Assembly (NCBI GenBank): GCA_050178015.1
Contig: JBFXGM010000026.1
Location: forward strand, 1-64,000
Source of the DNA: Gaoshiqia sp050178015
Lineage (GTDB): Bacteria; Bacteroidota; Bacteroidia; Bacteroidales; Prolixibacteraceae
Length of the DNA: 64,000 nucleotides
Direction: 5' to 3'
Under the pieces are notes generated by a model. The model was not told the origin of the DNA and did not search any database. It saw nothing but the letters and a program-made list of their open reading frames with translations. Positions 1 to 8,589 of this stretch are shown piece by piece (the stretch's first letter is position 1; every line of letters starts with the position of its first letter). The translations under genes were made by a program, and so were the position numbers.

Positions 1-54
1 GTAGAGAATCCAGGTGGCGTCCTTTTCGGGGATCGACAGTGTCTCGTCGATAAA
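1..54 (-). pseudogene. Fragment resembling the tilS 3' region
   Basis: Bases 1-54 repeat bases 278-331 of the intact tilS gene just to the right, with substitutions at positions 19 and 41, then diverge. Read on the minus strand the fragment encodes FIDETLSIPEKDATWILY, against FIDEKLSIPEKEATWILY in TilS. Both changes alter the amino acid (K to T, E to D) and the reading frame is open. It runs off the window edge, so I cannot tell whether it is a remnant of a tilS duplication, part of another gene, or a sequence-end artefact. Confidence 0.4.
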
Positions 55-94
55 TCGTACCAGCAGGGCGCGAGCAGACCAGACAGGGAGAGAA

Positions 95-125
95 AACCGC
101 TAAGCCGATTACCGGCTAAGCGGTT
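95..125 (-). terminator. Hairpin downstream of tilS
   Basis: Thirteen paired positions with one mismatch (AACCGCT...AGCGGTT outer arms) around a short loop. On the minus strand the stem is followed directly by TTTTCTCTCC, so it can act as a Rho-independent terminator for the pepT-tilS transcript, although the T-tract is short. Confidence 0.55.
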
Positions 126-178
126 CCTATCGATATACGTTCGTCCTTTCCGGCGTCAGGCAGGGAAACCATGCGCCC

Positions 179-1501
179 CTACCCCAACCTGATCCGGAAA
201 ACCTCCTGCGTGGCTTTGGTGATTTTGAAGCGGTCGTCAATGCGGCGGCCAACTACCCACACCACTTGTTTGCCGCTGTAGAGAATCCAGGTGGCTTCCT
301 TTTCGGGGATCGACAGTTTCTCGTCGATAAAAAAGTCGCTGAGCTTTTTCAGGCCGGTCATACCCAGCGGGGAAAAATATTCGCCCTGCTCCCACTTTTT
401 CAGGATGAGCGGAAATTGCAAACGGTCAAAATCGAGGTCGGCCACCTTGGGGTCGGTTGAGAACCGGAAGGCCGGGCTTTTAGCCATAATTTCGAAGGAG
501 AGCCGAATGGGCTCGCTGATTTCCAGGCAATCCTCCTCGATATAATAGCGGGACTCAGCCGGGTCATTCAGCCCGGTCAGGATCAGGTCGTCACGGTCTT
601 TCACCAGGCGGTGGGTTTTGCTGAAAAAGCTTTTCCCGGCCTCGCCATCCAGCGCCAGGGCCAGCTCCTGCACCTGTTCGACATTAAAACCGTAAGGATG
701 AAACAGCTCGAACAGCAGGCTCAATTGGGGATGCAGCGCTTTCAGTTTCTCCACCGAAAAACGGACCAGCGCTTCTTCTTCACGGGCCACCACTTGCCGT
801 ATTTCATCCAGCTTTTGCTGAAAAACTTCACGGGTATCTTTCAGGATGGCAGCCGTTTTGGCGGCATTTCGCCTGAAGGCCGGGTTCAGCTGTTCAAATT
901 GCGGGATCAGCTGGTGGCGGATGATGTTCCGCTGATACACCAGCTCGTCGTTGCTCGAATCGTTTTTATAATCAATTTTACGGGCAGCGGCATATTCGAG
1001 AATCTGCTGGCGGCTGGCAAACAGCAACGGGCGCACTACCCTGCCGTTTTTTGCATGGATGCCGGTAAGCCCGCGAATGCCGGTCCCCCGGCTCAGGTTG
1101 ATCAGCATGGTCTCAATCAGATCGTCCTGGTGATGGGCCGTGGCCACATAATCGTACGAAAGCTCATCCAGCAACCGGTGAAACCACTCGTAGCGCAGCT
1201 GCCGGGCAGCCATTTCGATGGAAATCCCTTCCAGGTCGGCATATTCGCGCGTGTCGAAATGTTTCACGTACAGCTCCAACCCGTGTTCACCGCAGTAATC
1301 GCGGACGAAAACCTCCTCGCTGTCCGACTCTACGCCACGCAGTCGGAAATTGCAGTGCGCCACCACAAAATCGAAACCTGCCTGTTGGAACAAGGCCAGC
1401 ATGACCATCGAATCCACCCCGCCACTGACGGCCAGCACCAACTTTTCGGTTGGCGCAAACAGGCTTTCATCGCGAATGTATGATTGAAAAGCTTCGAGCA
1501 T
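179..1501 (-). CDS. tilS: tRNA(Ile)-lysidine synthetase TilS
   Basis: Cytoplasmic enzyme that attaches lysine to C34 of the CAU-anticodon tRNA-Ile, with ATP, so that it reads AUA. The N-type ATP-pyrophosphatase P-loop SGGVDS is at residues 26-31, followed by HCNFRLRG and the HHQDDLIETMLINLSRGTG segment of the PP-loop family. Residues about 350-440 form the TilS C-terminal tRNA-binding region (WEQGEYFSPLGM...KLSDFFID). At 440 aa it has the normal length. The ATG at 1501 abuts the pepT stop codon, so the two are probably co-transcribed. Confidence 0.95.
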   Translation of the reverse strand: MLEAFQSYIRDESLFAPTEKLVLAVSGGVDSMVMLALFQQAGFDFVVAHCNFRLRGVESDSEEVFVRDYCGEHGLELYVKHFDTREYADLEGISIEMAARQLRYEWFHRLLDELSYDYVATAHHQDDLIETMLINLSRGTGIRGLTGIHAKNGRVVRPLLFASRQQILEYAAARKIDYKNDSSNDELVYQRNIIRHQLIPQFEQLNPAFRRNAAKTAAILKDTREVFQQKLDEIRQVVAREEEALVRFSVEKLKALHPQLSLLFELFHPYGFNVEQVQELALALDGEAGKSFFSKTHRLVKDRDDLILTGLNDPAESRYYIEEDCLEISEPIRLSFEIMAKSPAFRFSTDPKVADLDFDRLQFPLILKKWEQGEYFSPLGMTGLKKLSDFFIDEKLSIPEKEATWILYSGKQVVWVVGRRIDDRFKITKATQEVFRIRLG

Positions 1502-2722
1502 TTAGTTGGCAACTACTTTTTGTGCAATGCGAATGATCACGTCAACGGCCTTTTTCATGGAGCTGACGGGTACATATTCGTACGGCCCGTGAAAATTGTG
1601 GCCACCGGCAAAAATATTGGGGCATGGCAGTCCCATAAACGACAGCCGTGCGCCGTCGGTACCTCCGCGAATGGCCCGGATGATCGGTTCCACGCCCACC
1701 TCGCGCATGGCTTCTTCGGCCAGGTCAATCACATGTTTCACCGGCTCCACCTTCTCGCGCATGTTGTAATACTGGTCTTCCATGTCGAGCTGAACGGTGC
1801 CGTCTCCAAACTCGTCATTCAGGAACAGGCAGGCCTGGGTCAGCATTTCTTTGCGCGAGTTGAAAAGTTTGCGGTCGTGGTCGCGGATGATGTAGGTCAT
1901 CACCGTTTTTTCCACCCGCCCTTCAAACGAAAGCAGGTGAAAGAAACCTTCGTACTTTTCGGTATGCTCGGGGCGCTGCTCGGGCGGCAGCAGGCTGTCC
2001 AGCTTCTGCCCCACATGGATGGCATTGATCATCTTATTTTTTGCCGCGCCGGGGTGTACACTCCGCCCCTGGATGGTGATGGTGGCCATCGCCGCGTTGA
2101 AGTTTTCGTACTCCAGCTCGCCTACTTCCCCGCCATCCAACGTATAGGCGAACTCAGCACCGAATTTGGCCACATCGAAATGGTCGGCGCCCTTGCCAAT
2201 CTCCTCGTCGGGCGTAAAGCCGATTCGGATTTTGCCGTGCTTGATCTCCGGGTGGGCAATCAGGTACTCCATGGCCGTGACTATTTCAGCCAAACCGGCT
2301 TTATCGTCTGCGCCCAGCAAGGTGTTCCCGTCTGTCGTGATGATTTCCTGACCGATATATTTTCCCAGCTCGGGGAATTGATCAGGCGAAAGGGCTACTT
2401 TCTCATTCAACTGAATGGCGCCTCCTTCATACAAACGAATGACCGGGTTGACATTTTCGCCCGAAAAATCGGGACTGGTATCCATGTGAGCAATAAACCC
2501 GATTACCGGCGCCGGACTGTCGGTATTGGCCGGCAAGGTGGCCGTAACATAGCCATTACTGTCTTTTTCAACTTCCTGCAAGCCAATTTGCTTGAGCTCT
2601 TCTACCAACTGATCGGCAAAAACCAGTTGCCGTCCGGTACTCGGAAAGGTCTTGCTTTTGGGGTCGGAAGTGGTATATTCTTTCGTGTACCGGATAAACC
2701 GTTCAACAATTTTTTCCATCAT
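1502..2722 (-). CDS. pepT: Peptidase T (tripeptide aminopeptidase, M20)
   Basis: Zinc-dependent M20B exopeptidase that removes the N-terminal residue from tripeptides in the cytoplasm. Visible family motifs are GFIAHMDTSP (first metal ligand with catalytic Asp), LLGADDKAG (bridging Asp), FTPDEEIG (catalytic Glu and ligand) and GGTDGARLSFMGLP near the end. The frame is open to 2755, but the double ATG at 2722/2719 gives the usual start (MEKIVERFIRYTKEYTTSDP) and places it immediately after the stop of the upstream gene. tilS follows with no gap. Confidence 0.95.
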   Translation of the reverse strand: MMEKIVERFIRYTKEYTTSDPKSKTFPSTGRQLVFADQLVEELKQIGLQEVEKDSNGYVTATLPANTDSPAPVIGFIAHMDTSPDFSGENVNPVIRLYEGGAIQLNEKVALSPDQFPELGKYIGQEIITTDGNTLLGADDKAGLAEIVTAMEYLIAHPEIKHGKIRIGFTPDEEIGKGADHFDVAKFGAEFAYTLDGGEVGELEYENFNAAMATITIQGRSVHPGAAKNKMINAIHVGQKLDSLLPPEQRPEHTEKYEGFFHLLSFEGRVEKTVMTYIIRDHDRKLFNSRKEMLTQACLFLNDEFGDGTVQLDMEDQYYNMREKVEPVKHVIDLAEEAMREVGVEPIIRAIRGGTDGARLSFMGLPCPNIFAGGHNFHGPYEYVPVSSMKKAVDVIIRIAQKVVAN

Positions 2723-2723
2723 T

Positions 2724-3410
2724 TTATACATCGTCTGAATTAAATTTAAAGCCAACGCGTTTGCCTGTTTGCATTTTCGAATAACTGATTTCCTCCCGCA
2801 TTTGTTCCACCGAAGCGATTTTCACCTGGTCGTACGGAGGCACCAGCAGGTCGAACTCAATGGCGTAGCGGATGGAGGTGTCGAGAATTTGCTTGATGAC
2901 GTCTTTTGAAATGACATCCTTTTCAAAATCCTTCACCAACTCGCCCGACTGCCGTTTTCCTTCAACAAAAAAATGGTTCTCGCGATTGATGAACATCCGG
3001 GCAATCAGGTAGCCCAGGTCCTGCATCCGGTTGTATTTAAACGAATCGGACAGGAAATTATAAATATGAATGATCCCGCAATACGAATTCAGCGGTTCTT
3101 TTTTGATGTAGTCCACCTTCCAGACCGGATGCTCGCGGTTGAACACAAACACGTTGGAGTGCATACTGAACAGCAGCATGTCGGCGGCCAGCCGAAACTC
3201 CGCTTCAAAAGGGCCTTTCTCGTGAAAAGTAGGCAACCCGTCATCATGGATACGTCCTTTCAGTGCCGAGTGGTATTCGTCAACCAGCTCTTTCAGGGCC
3301 TCTTTCAACAGGTTAAAAGCCGACAACGTATTTTGATAAACGATTTGCTTGACATTGGACTTTTCCAAGATGGACTCCAGGTGCCGTGAATCTTCTTCGG
3401 GTAGCTTCAT
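2724..3410 (-). CDS. Conserved protein of unknown function
   Basis: Soluble 228-aa protein with no signal peptide or membrane segment. I do not recognise a named domain. It is mixed alpha/beta in appearance, with aromatic-rich central segments (MLLFSMHSNVFVFNREHPVW; YCGIIHIYNFLSDSF). It reads as a conserved Bacteroidota protein because of its full-length frame and normal codon use. It is followed within 1 nt by pepT, suggesting one transcript with pepT and tilS, and is separated from proS by a strong terminator. Confidence 0.75.
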   Translation of the reverse strand: MKLPEEDSRHLESILEKSNVKQIVYQNTLSAFNLLKEALKELVDEYHSALKGRIHDDGLPTFHEKGPFEAEFRLAADMLLFSMHSNVFVFNREHPVWKVDYIKKEPLNSYCGIIHIYNFLSDSFKYNRMQDLGYLIARMFINRENHFFVEGKRQSGELVKDFEKDVISKDVIKQILDTSIRYAIEFDLLVPPYDQVKIASVEQMREEISYSKMQTGKRVGFKFNSDDV

Positions 3411-3434
3411 AAAACGTATTTTTTATAAAAATAA

Positions 3435-3462
3435 GAAAAGCAGCCAATATTGGCTGCTTTTC
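3435..3462 (-). terminator. Terminator of proS
   Basis: A perfect 14-bp inverted repeat (GAAAAGCAGCCAAT/ATTGGCTGCTTTTC). On the minus strand it is followed by TTATTTTTATAAAA. It lies between the proS stop and the start of the next minus-strand gene and separates their transcription. Confidence 0.8.
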
Positions 3463-3481
3463 TTCGCTATGAATAATTGTG

Positions 3482-4957
3482 TTAATAAGCAAGTGCAAAC
3501 AAAACCCGCCGGGCAGAAGGATTACCGGAATAAATACAGGTTCCTTCTTCCATTTCGCCGTCAAACGGAAGGCAGCGAATAGTAGCTTTGGTTTCTTCTT
3601 TGATTTTTTGCTCGGTTTCGGAAGTGCCGTCCCAGTGGGCCAATACAAAACCGCCTTTGTTTTGCAAAACGTCTTTAAATTCTTCGTACGAATCCACTTT
3701 CGTGGTATGCTCTGCGCGGTAATCGAAAGCCTTTTGGTAAATGTTTTTCTGAATCTCATCCAGCAAATCGCTCACATATTGGTCAATATTTTCAAGTTGG
3801 GCCACTTCTTTGGTGAGCGTGTCGCGACGGGCAACTTCCACAGTCCCATTTTCGAGGTCGCGGGGCCCCACTGCCAACCGTACCGGAACGCCTTTCAATT
3901 CGTATTCGGCAAATTTCCAGCCTGGCTTTTTGTTATCGGAATTATCGTATTTCACGCTGATGCCCCGGGCTTTCAGCTTGGCAACTACTTCGGCCACTTT
4001 AGTGTCAATCGTAGCTAACTGATCTTCGCTGCGGTAAATCGGGACGATCACCACCTGATAAGGCGCCAGCTTTGGCGGGAGTACCAATCCGTTATCGTCG
4101 GAGTGGGCCATAATCAGAGCCCCCACCAAGCGGGTAGAAACGCCCCAGCTGGTTGCCCAAACGTAATCTTCCTTGCCCTCTTTGGTGGCAAAACGAACAT
4201 CAAAAGCTTTGGCAAAATTCTGGCCTAAAAAGTGAGAAGTGCCCGACTGCAGCGCTTTCCCGTCCTGCATCAAGGCTTCGATGGTATAAGTTTCGAGGGC
4301 GCCGGCAAAACGTTCATTGGCCGACTTGGCCCCTTTGATGACCGGAACAGCCATGAAATTCTCCGCGAAATCGGCATACACGTTAATCATGCGTTCGGTT
4401 TCTTCCATGGCCTCTTCCATGTTAGCATGGGCGGTGTGACCTTCCTGCCACAAAAACTCGGCTGTGCGCAAAAACAAACGGGTACGCATTTCCCAACGCA
4501 CCACATTGGCCCATTGGTTACAAAGAATAGGCAGGTCGCGATAGGATTGAATCCAGTTTTTATAAGTATTCCAGATAATGGTTTCCGAAGTAGGCCGGAC
4601 AATCAGTTCCTCCTCCAGTTTGGCATCGGGATCAACCACAACACCTTTCCCGTCCGGGCTGTTTTTTAAGCGGTAATGGGTAACAACGGCACACTCTTTG
4701 GCAAAGCCTTCCACGTGGTCGGCTTCCTTGCTCAAAAACGATTTGGGAATGAAAAGCGGGAAATAGGCATTTACATGGCCGGTTTCCTTGAACATACGGT
4801 CCAATTCAGCCTGCATTTTTTCCCAAATGGCATAGCCGTAAGGTTTAATCACCATACAGCCGCGAACAGCTGAATTCTCTGCCAAATCAGCCTTCACCAC
4901 CAGGTCGTTGTACCATTGCGAGTAATTTTCACTTCTCGAAGTTAATTCTTTCGCCAT
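3482..4957 (-). CDS. proS: Prolyl-tRNA synthetase (archaeal/eukaryote-like type)
   Basis: Class II aminoacyl-tRNA synthetase that charges tRNA-Pro. At 491 aa it lacks the large editing insertion of the classical bacterial enzyme and fits the shorter archaeal-type ProS common in Bacteroidota. Class II signatures are RPTSETI near residue 121 and motif 2 RWEMRTRLFLRTAEFLWQEG near 154-173. The C-terminal extension ends in ...CIYSGNPSARRVLFALAY, as in the type-3 family. It is divergent from the lipoprotein gene at 5054 and followed by a strong terminator. Confidence 0.96.
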   Translation of the reverse strand: MAKELTSRSENYSQWYNDLVVKADLAENSAVRGCMVIKPYGYAIWEKMQAELDRMFKETGHVNAYFPLFIPKSFLSKEADHVEGFAKECAVVTHYRLKNSPDGKGVVVDPDAKLEEELIVRPTSETIIWNTYKNWIQSYRDLPILCNQWANVVRWEMRTRLFLRTAEFLWQEGHTAHANMEEAMEETERMINVYADFAENFMAVPVIKGAKSANERFAGALETYTIEALMQDGKALQSGTSHFLGQNFAKAFDVRFATKEGKEDYVWATSWGVSTRLVGALIMAHSDDNGLVLPPKLAPYQVVIVPIYRSEDQLATIDTKVAEVVAKLKARGISVKYDNSDNKKPGWKFAEYELKGVPVRLAVGPRDLENGTVEVARRDTLTKEVAQLENIDQYVSDLLDEIQKNIYQKAFDYRAEHTTKVDSYEEFKDVLQNKGGFVLAHWDGTSETEQKIKEETKATIRCLPFDGEMEEGTCIYSGNPSARRVLFALAY

Positions 4958-5040
4958 CTCTTTTGTTTTGGTATGGTATTTGCTTCTTTTGTATTGATTT
5001 TTGAAGCTACAAAGTAAATAAATTTATTCATAAAAGACAC

Positions 5041-5046
5041 AGGAGG
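5041..5046 (+). promoter_or_regulatory. Strong Shine-Dalgarno AGGAGG
   Basis: AGGAGG stands 7 nt before the ATG at 5054. Canonical ribosome-binding sites are rare in Bacteroidota, so this one fixes the start and hints at high translation of the lipoprotein. Confidence 0.6.
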
Positions 5047-5053
5047 TTTAGTC

Positions 5054-6499
5054 ATGAAATCAAAAGTTACCATCATCTCGGCATTGGCACTTTTACTGGG
5101 TGCCTGCACAACCGGGACATACGTAACAGACAGGTACGATGATATCTACTTTACGCCCGGTGATGTTCCGCCTCCGGTTGTTGCCCCTCGTGCTGCAGTT
5201 GATCGTTCGGCACAAAGCCCGGGTTCAAACCAAATGATTATCAGCGAATACGACGAAAGTACGGAAGACACAAACACCCTGAAAAACTATGTTTTCGAGA
5301 GCGACGATCCTTCGGCTGACGCCCATTTGTATGATATGGAAGGGATGCAGCTGGTCGAATCAGATACACTCATGTATGAAAACGACGGTGACATCAACTA
5401 TGTGATCAACAACTATTACGATGCGGACGATATCGACTTTGCTTACCGGATCAACCGGTTCCACCGCTTCGGTTATTACGATCCGTTCTACTGGGACAGC
5501 TGGTATTACGATCCGTTTTATTCGCCGTATTATTCATGGGGCTACTATGGCTATTACAGCCCTTGGCATTATAATTCCTGGTACAGCCCTTACTTCAGTT
5601 TCGGACTTAGCTGGCATTATCCGTACAGCTACTGGGGAAGTTCATACTACTGGGGAAGCCCGTATTACTATTCTAACTGGCCATACGACCACTATGGATA
5701 TTACAACAGCGATGATTTTCACTACGGACATCGCCGCTCGTCATACGGTAATGTTGTGAACAGCAGCTATGGCAGCCGAAACAATGTCAACACCGCCGTT
5801 TCACGTTCGGCAACCACCACCAGGCAGCCTTCAACCGGCGTAGCACAAACATCGGGCAGCGCGCGCAGAACATCGGTGGGCACATCGACCAGTTCGGCAA
5901 CCACCCGGAGTGCAACCGTTTTGGAAAAACGTCGTGAAACTTCGCCAACCGCTGTTAGTACTACCGGACGAAGAAGTGTTTCCACAACCGGGACCACCAC
6001 GGGAAACCGATCGGCAACAGCAACGCAGGGACGCACGCAAACCCCGGTTGTCCGCTCCACCACAAGCAGCACTACTGAAAGAAGGGCCGTTTCAACATCA
6101 ACAAACACGGGGGTTCGCTACCAAACCCAGCCGACCCAACGCAACGGATATACGCCAAGCTACAGCAAACCGCGCACGGTAACGCGTTCAACCTATAACA
6201 ACAGTTACAATTCGTCAGGTTCTTCATACAGCAAACCTGCGACAACGACCAGTCCAAGCGGTACGACTAACCGTAGCACTTACCGTTCGGGATCATCTTA
6301 CAACACAGGGTCGAGTAAAAGTGTACAAACCAGAACGTACACCGCTCCAACCCGAAGCAGCAGTAGCTACAGTGCACCCAGCAGCAGCGGAAGTTCACGA
6401 AGCTACAGCACGCCCAGCAGCAGCGGAAGCAGCTCGTCGGGAAGCTCATCCGGAAGCAGTTCTTCAAGAAGCAGTAGCAGCGGAAGCGGACGCAGATAA
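5054..6499 (+). CDS. Lipoprotein with Tyr/Trp-rich centre and Ser/Thr-rich tail
   Basis: Type II signal peptide with lipobox LLLGAC (lipidated Cys18), so the protein is exported and membrane-anchored. Residues about 25-125 are acidic. Residues 130-235 are extremely rich in Tyr, Trp, Ser and Gly (FYWDSWYYDPFYSPYYSWGY). The last 240 residues are a basic Ser/Thr/Arg low-complexity region ending in runs of SSSGSS. Similar proteins in Bacteroidota are sometimes named vitellogenin-like, which says nothing about function. A surface or envelope structural or adhesive role is only an inference. The OmpP1-like gene follows after 55 nt. Confidence 0.8.
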   Translation: MKSKVTIISALALLLGACTTGTYVTDRYDDIYFTPGDVPPPVVAPRAAVDRSAQSPGSNQMIISEYDESTEDTNTLKNYVFESDDPSADAHLYDMEGMQLVESDTLMYENDGDINYVINNYYDADDIDFAYRINRFHRFGYYDPFYWDSWYYDPFYSPYYSWGYYGYYSPWHYNSWYSPYFSFGLSWHYPYSYWGSSYYWGSPYYYSNWPYDHYGYYNSDDFHYGHRRSSYGNVVNSSYGSRNNVNTAVSRSATTTRQPSTGVAQTSGSARRTSVGTSTSSATTRSATVLEKRRETSPTAVSTTGRRSVSTTGTTTGNRSATATQGRTQTPVVRSTTSSTTERRAVSTSTNTGVRYQTQPTQRNGYTPSYSKPRTVTRSTYNNSYNSSGSSYSKPATTTSPSGTTNRSTYRSGSSYNTGSSKSVQTRTYTAPTRSSSSYSAPSSSGSSRSYSTPSSSGSSSSGSSSGSSSSRSSSSGSGRR

Positions 6500-6554
6500 C
6501 GAAATAAGCTTATTCACCAGCTATAGGAATGTTTAACTTAACAGATCAACAGCC

Positions 6555-8096
6555 ATGAAAAAGATTCAATATATTATCGTTCTACTATTTATCAGCACAA
6601 CGGTATTCGGACAGAATATGGTGGATGCGCTGCGCCTTTCCGACTACCGGCTGCAGGGAACTGCCCGCGCCACTGCCATGGGGAATGCCTTTGGCGCACT
6701 GGGAGGCGATTTCACCTCGGCCAGTATTAACCCGGCAGGCATTGGTCTGTACCGCAGCAGCGAGTTTGTGGTAACGCCCATGTTCGGTAAAACCGACGTG
6801 GATGGTTCCTACCTGGGCCGTACCATGACCGAATCAAAATACAACATCAGCATCCCAAACCTGGGTTATGTGGCCAACTTCAACTCAAACCCAAACAACA
6901 CGAGCGGATTGGTTAGCGTCAGCTTCGGAATTGGCTACAACCGGTTGAATAACTATAACGTGGAAAAATTGGTAGAAGGACATAATGCCACTTCATCCCT
7001 ATTGGATCTATTCACACTGAATGCCGATGGCTATGCGCCTTCGCAACTGGATGCCTTTTACGAACAGCTGGCCGCTTACGACAACGTCACCGGCATTGGC
7101 ACCGACTTGATTTACAGCGACGAGAACAATGTGTATGCCCACGACATGCAACGGTATCCCTATACCGATGATTTTACCAACTACGAGCACAACCAGCGAA
7201 AAACCTTTTCGCAACGTGGAAGCATAGATGAATTTGTTCTTTCGCTGGCCGCCAACTTCAACCACAAGTTTTACCTGGGGGCAACCGTTGGCATCCATGA
7301 TGTTTATTTCAAGGAGAACACCAGTTTGTATGAATACAATATTAACTATGCGGGGGCACAGTTGGATACCTATTTGAATGATTATTCTTTTAATACCTAT
7401 TTGCGAACTACCGGGACCGGTTTTAATCTTAAACTCGGCGCCATCTTCAAACCAATTGATGCCCTTCGGTTAGGGGTTGCGTTCCACTCGCCTACCTTCT
7501 ACGATTTGCACGATGCTTATGACAATTCGATGGAATCCTATATTACATATGCTGACGGCGCAGAATATTACCAAGCCTATTCACCTTACGGCGACTACGA
7601 TTATAAACTGGAAACACCGATGAAAGCCATTTTCAGTGCAGCGTATGTGATTGGCAAAGCCGGATTGATCAGCGTGGACTATGAATACGTGGATTATTCG
7701 ACCATGAAGCTGCGGGATGGCGGCGGCAGTTACAACTTCTTCGATGAAAACCAGGATATGGAAGAAGCTTACAAGGCTGTCGGTAATTTGCATGTGGGCG
7801 CCGAATACCGGGTTACCAACAACTTCAGTTTGCGCGGTGGCTATGAACATTACCCCAGTGTATTCAACAAAAATGCGTTCGGAAGCTATCAGCCCAACAG
7901 CGATGCCAGCACCTCAACTTATTCGGCCGGTTTTGGCTGGAAAATGAACGGCTTTTTCGTTGACATGGCCTACAAACACAGTAGCAACGACAATAATTTA
8001 AACTTGTACGATGTGCCGGCATCGGTAGCAAGTCCGTTGGCCAAATTCGAAACGATGAAAGATTACATCACCTTAACCTTTGGATTTAGGTTTTAA
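6555..8096 (+). CDS. OmpP1/FadL-family outer-membrane protein
   Basis: Signal peptide of about 20 residues (MKKIQYIIVLLFISTTVFGQ), then the family hallmark of small Gly/Ala residues: GTARATAMGNAFGALGGDFTS, followed by INPAGIGLYRSSEF. The remainder alternates polar and aromatic residues and ends in FGFRF, as expected for an outer-membrane beta-barrel whose C-terminal Phe is recognised by BAM. The FadL/OmpP1 family carries hydrophobic compounds across the outer membrane; the substrate here is unknown. It is probably co-transcribed with the upstream lipoprotein. Confidence 0.85.
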   Translation: MKKIQYIIVLLFISTTVFGQNMVDALRLSDYRLQGTARATAMGNAFGALGGDFTSASINPAGIGLYRSSEFVVTPMFGKTDVDGSYLGRTMTESKYNISIPNLGYVANFNSNPNNTSGLVSVSFGIGYNRLNNYNVEKLVEGHNATSSLLDLFTLNADGYAPSQLDAFYEQLAAYDNVTGIGTDLIYSDENNVYAHDMQRYPYTDDFTNYEHNQRKTFSQRGSIDEFVLSLAANFNHKFYLGATVGIHDVYFKENTSLYEYNINYAGAQLDTYLNDYSFNTYLRTTGTGFNLKLGAIFKPIDALRLGVAFHSPTFYDLHDAYDNSMESYITYADGAEYYQAYSPYGDYDYKLETPMKAIFSAAYVIGKAGLISVDYEYVDYSTMKLRDGGGSYNFFDENQDMEEAYKAVGNLHVGAEYRVTNNFSLRGGYEHYPSVFNKNAFGSYQPNSDASTSTYSAGFGWKMNGFFVDMAYKHSSNDNNLNLYDVPASVASPLAKFETMKDYITLTFGFRF

Positions 8097-8158
8097 CTAT
8101 TCGAAGAAACAACCGGAACGCAACCACCCTTGCACATTTTAGCAAAAGACAGATACGG

Positions 8159-8188
8159 AAGCAATCTTAAAAAAGGTTGCTTTCTTTG
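8159..8188 (+). terminator. Terminator after the OmpP1-like gene
   Basis: An 8-bp stem AAGCAATC/GGTTGCTT with one G-T wobble and an A-rich loop, followed by TCTTTG. It lies 62 nt after the stop codon. A second inverted repeat (AACAATT/AATTGTT, 8210-8230) follows after a T-run. Confidence 0.55.
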
Positions 8189-8304
8189 TAAGCAACGGAA
8201 TTTTTTTTCAACAATTGACAAATAATTGTTCATAAAATATTGCCCGTACCCGCTTTCTGAAAAACCGAATTGACGTAACTTGTTAAAGGATTCATATCAA
8301 ACAG

Positions 8305-8580
8305 ATGGATAACTTCAAACAGATAGATTATAAGAGGTCGCTGGAGATTTTCAAAAAGGCGGAACTGACCGGAAGACGGCTGAAACTGGGGGATTTTAAG
8401 ACCTCGAAATGGCTGCAAAAGGAAAACATCAGCCTGGAGGCCGTCAAAGGAATTTCGCAACAGTATCCTGATCTTCGGATTTGTATTATTGGTGAAGGAG
8501 AGGCCGAAGGTTTCTACATTTATTCCCAAAAACAAGAAACTTGTCTTAAATTTGAGGCTGCATTAATAGAAATGAAATAG
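8305..8580 (+). CDS. Small protein of unknown function (91 aa)
   Basis: A 91-aa soluble protein with no recognisable domain, opening MDNFKQIDYKRSLEIFKKAE. It is 10 nt upstream of a methyltransferase gene, and the spacing suggests it is the first gene of the operon reaching nagB. The charge distribution and position suggest a real gene, but no function can be given. Confidence 0.6.
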   Translation: MDNFKQIDYKRSLEIFKKAELTGRRLKLGDFKTSKWLQKENISLEAVKGISQQYPDLRICIIGEGEAEGFYIYSQKQETCLKFEAALIEMK

Positions 8581-8589
8581 CCTTACCGT

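Noticed and set aside
611..1483. A 290-codon plus-strand frame opposite tilS
   Set aside because: TilS on the minus strand has the full PP-loop and C-terminal motifs; the opposite frame has none.
1484..2743. A long plus-strand frame (419 codons) opposite pepT
   Set aside because: It is the mirror of a complete, motif-bearing pepT. The translation has no recognisable domain and no promoter.
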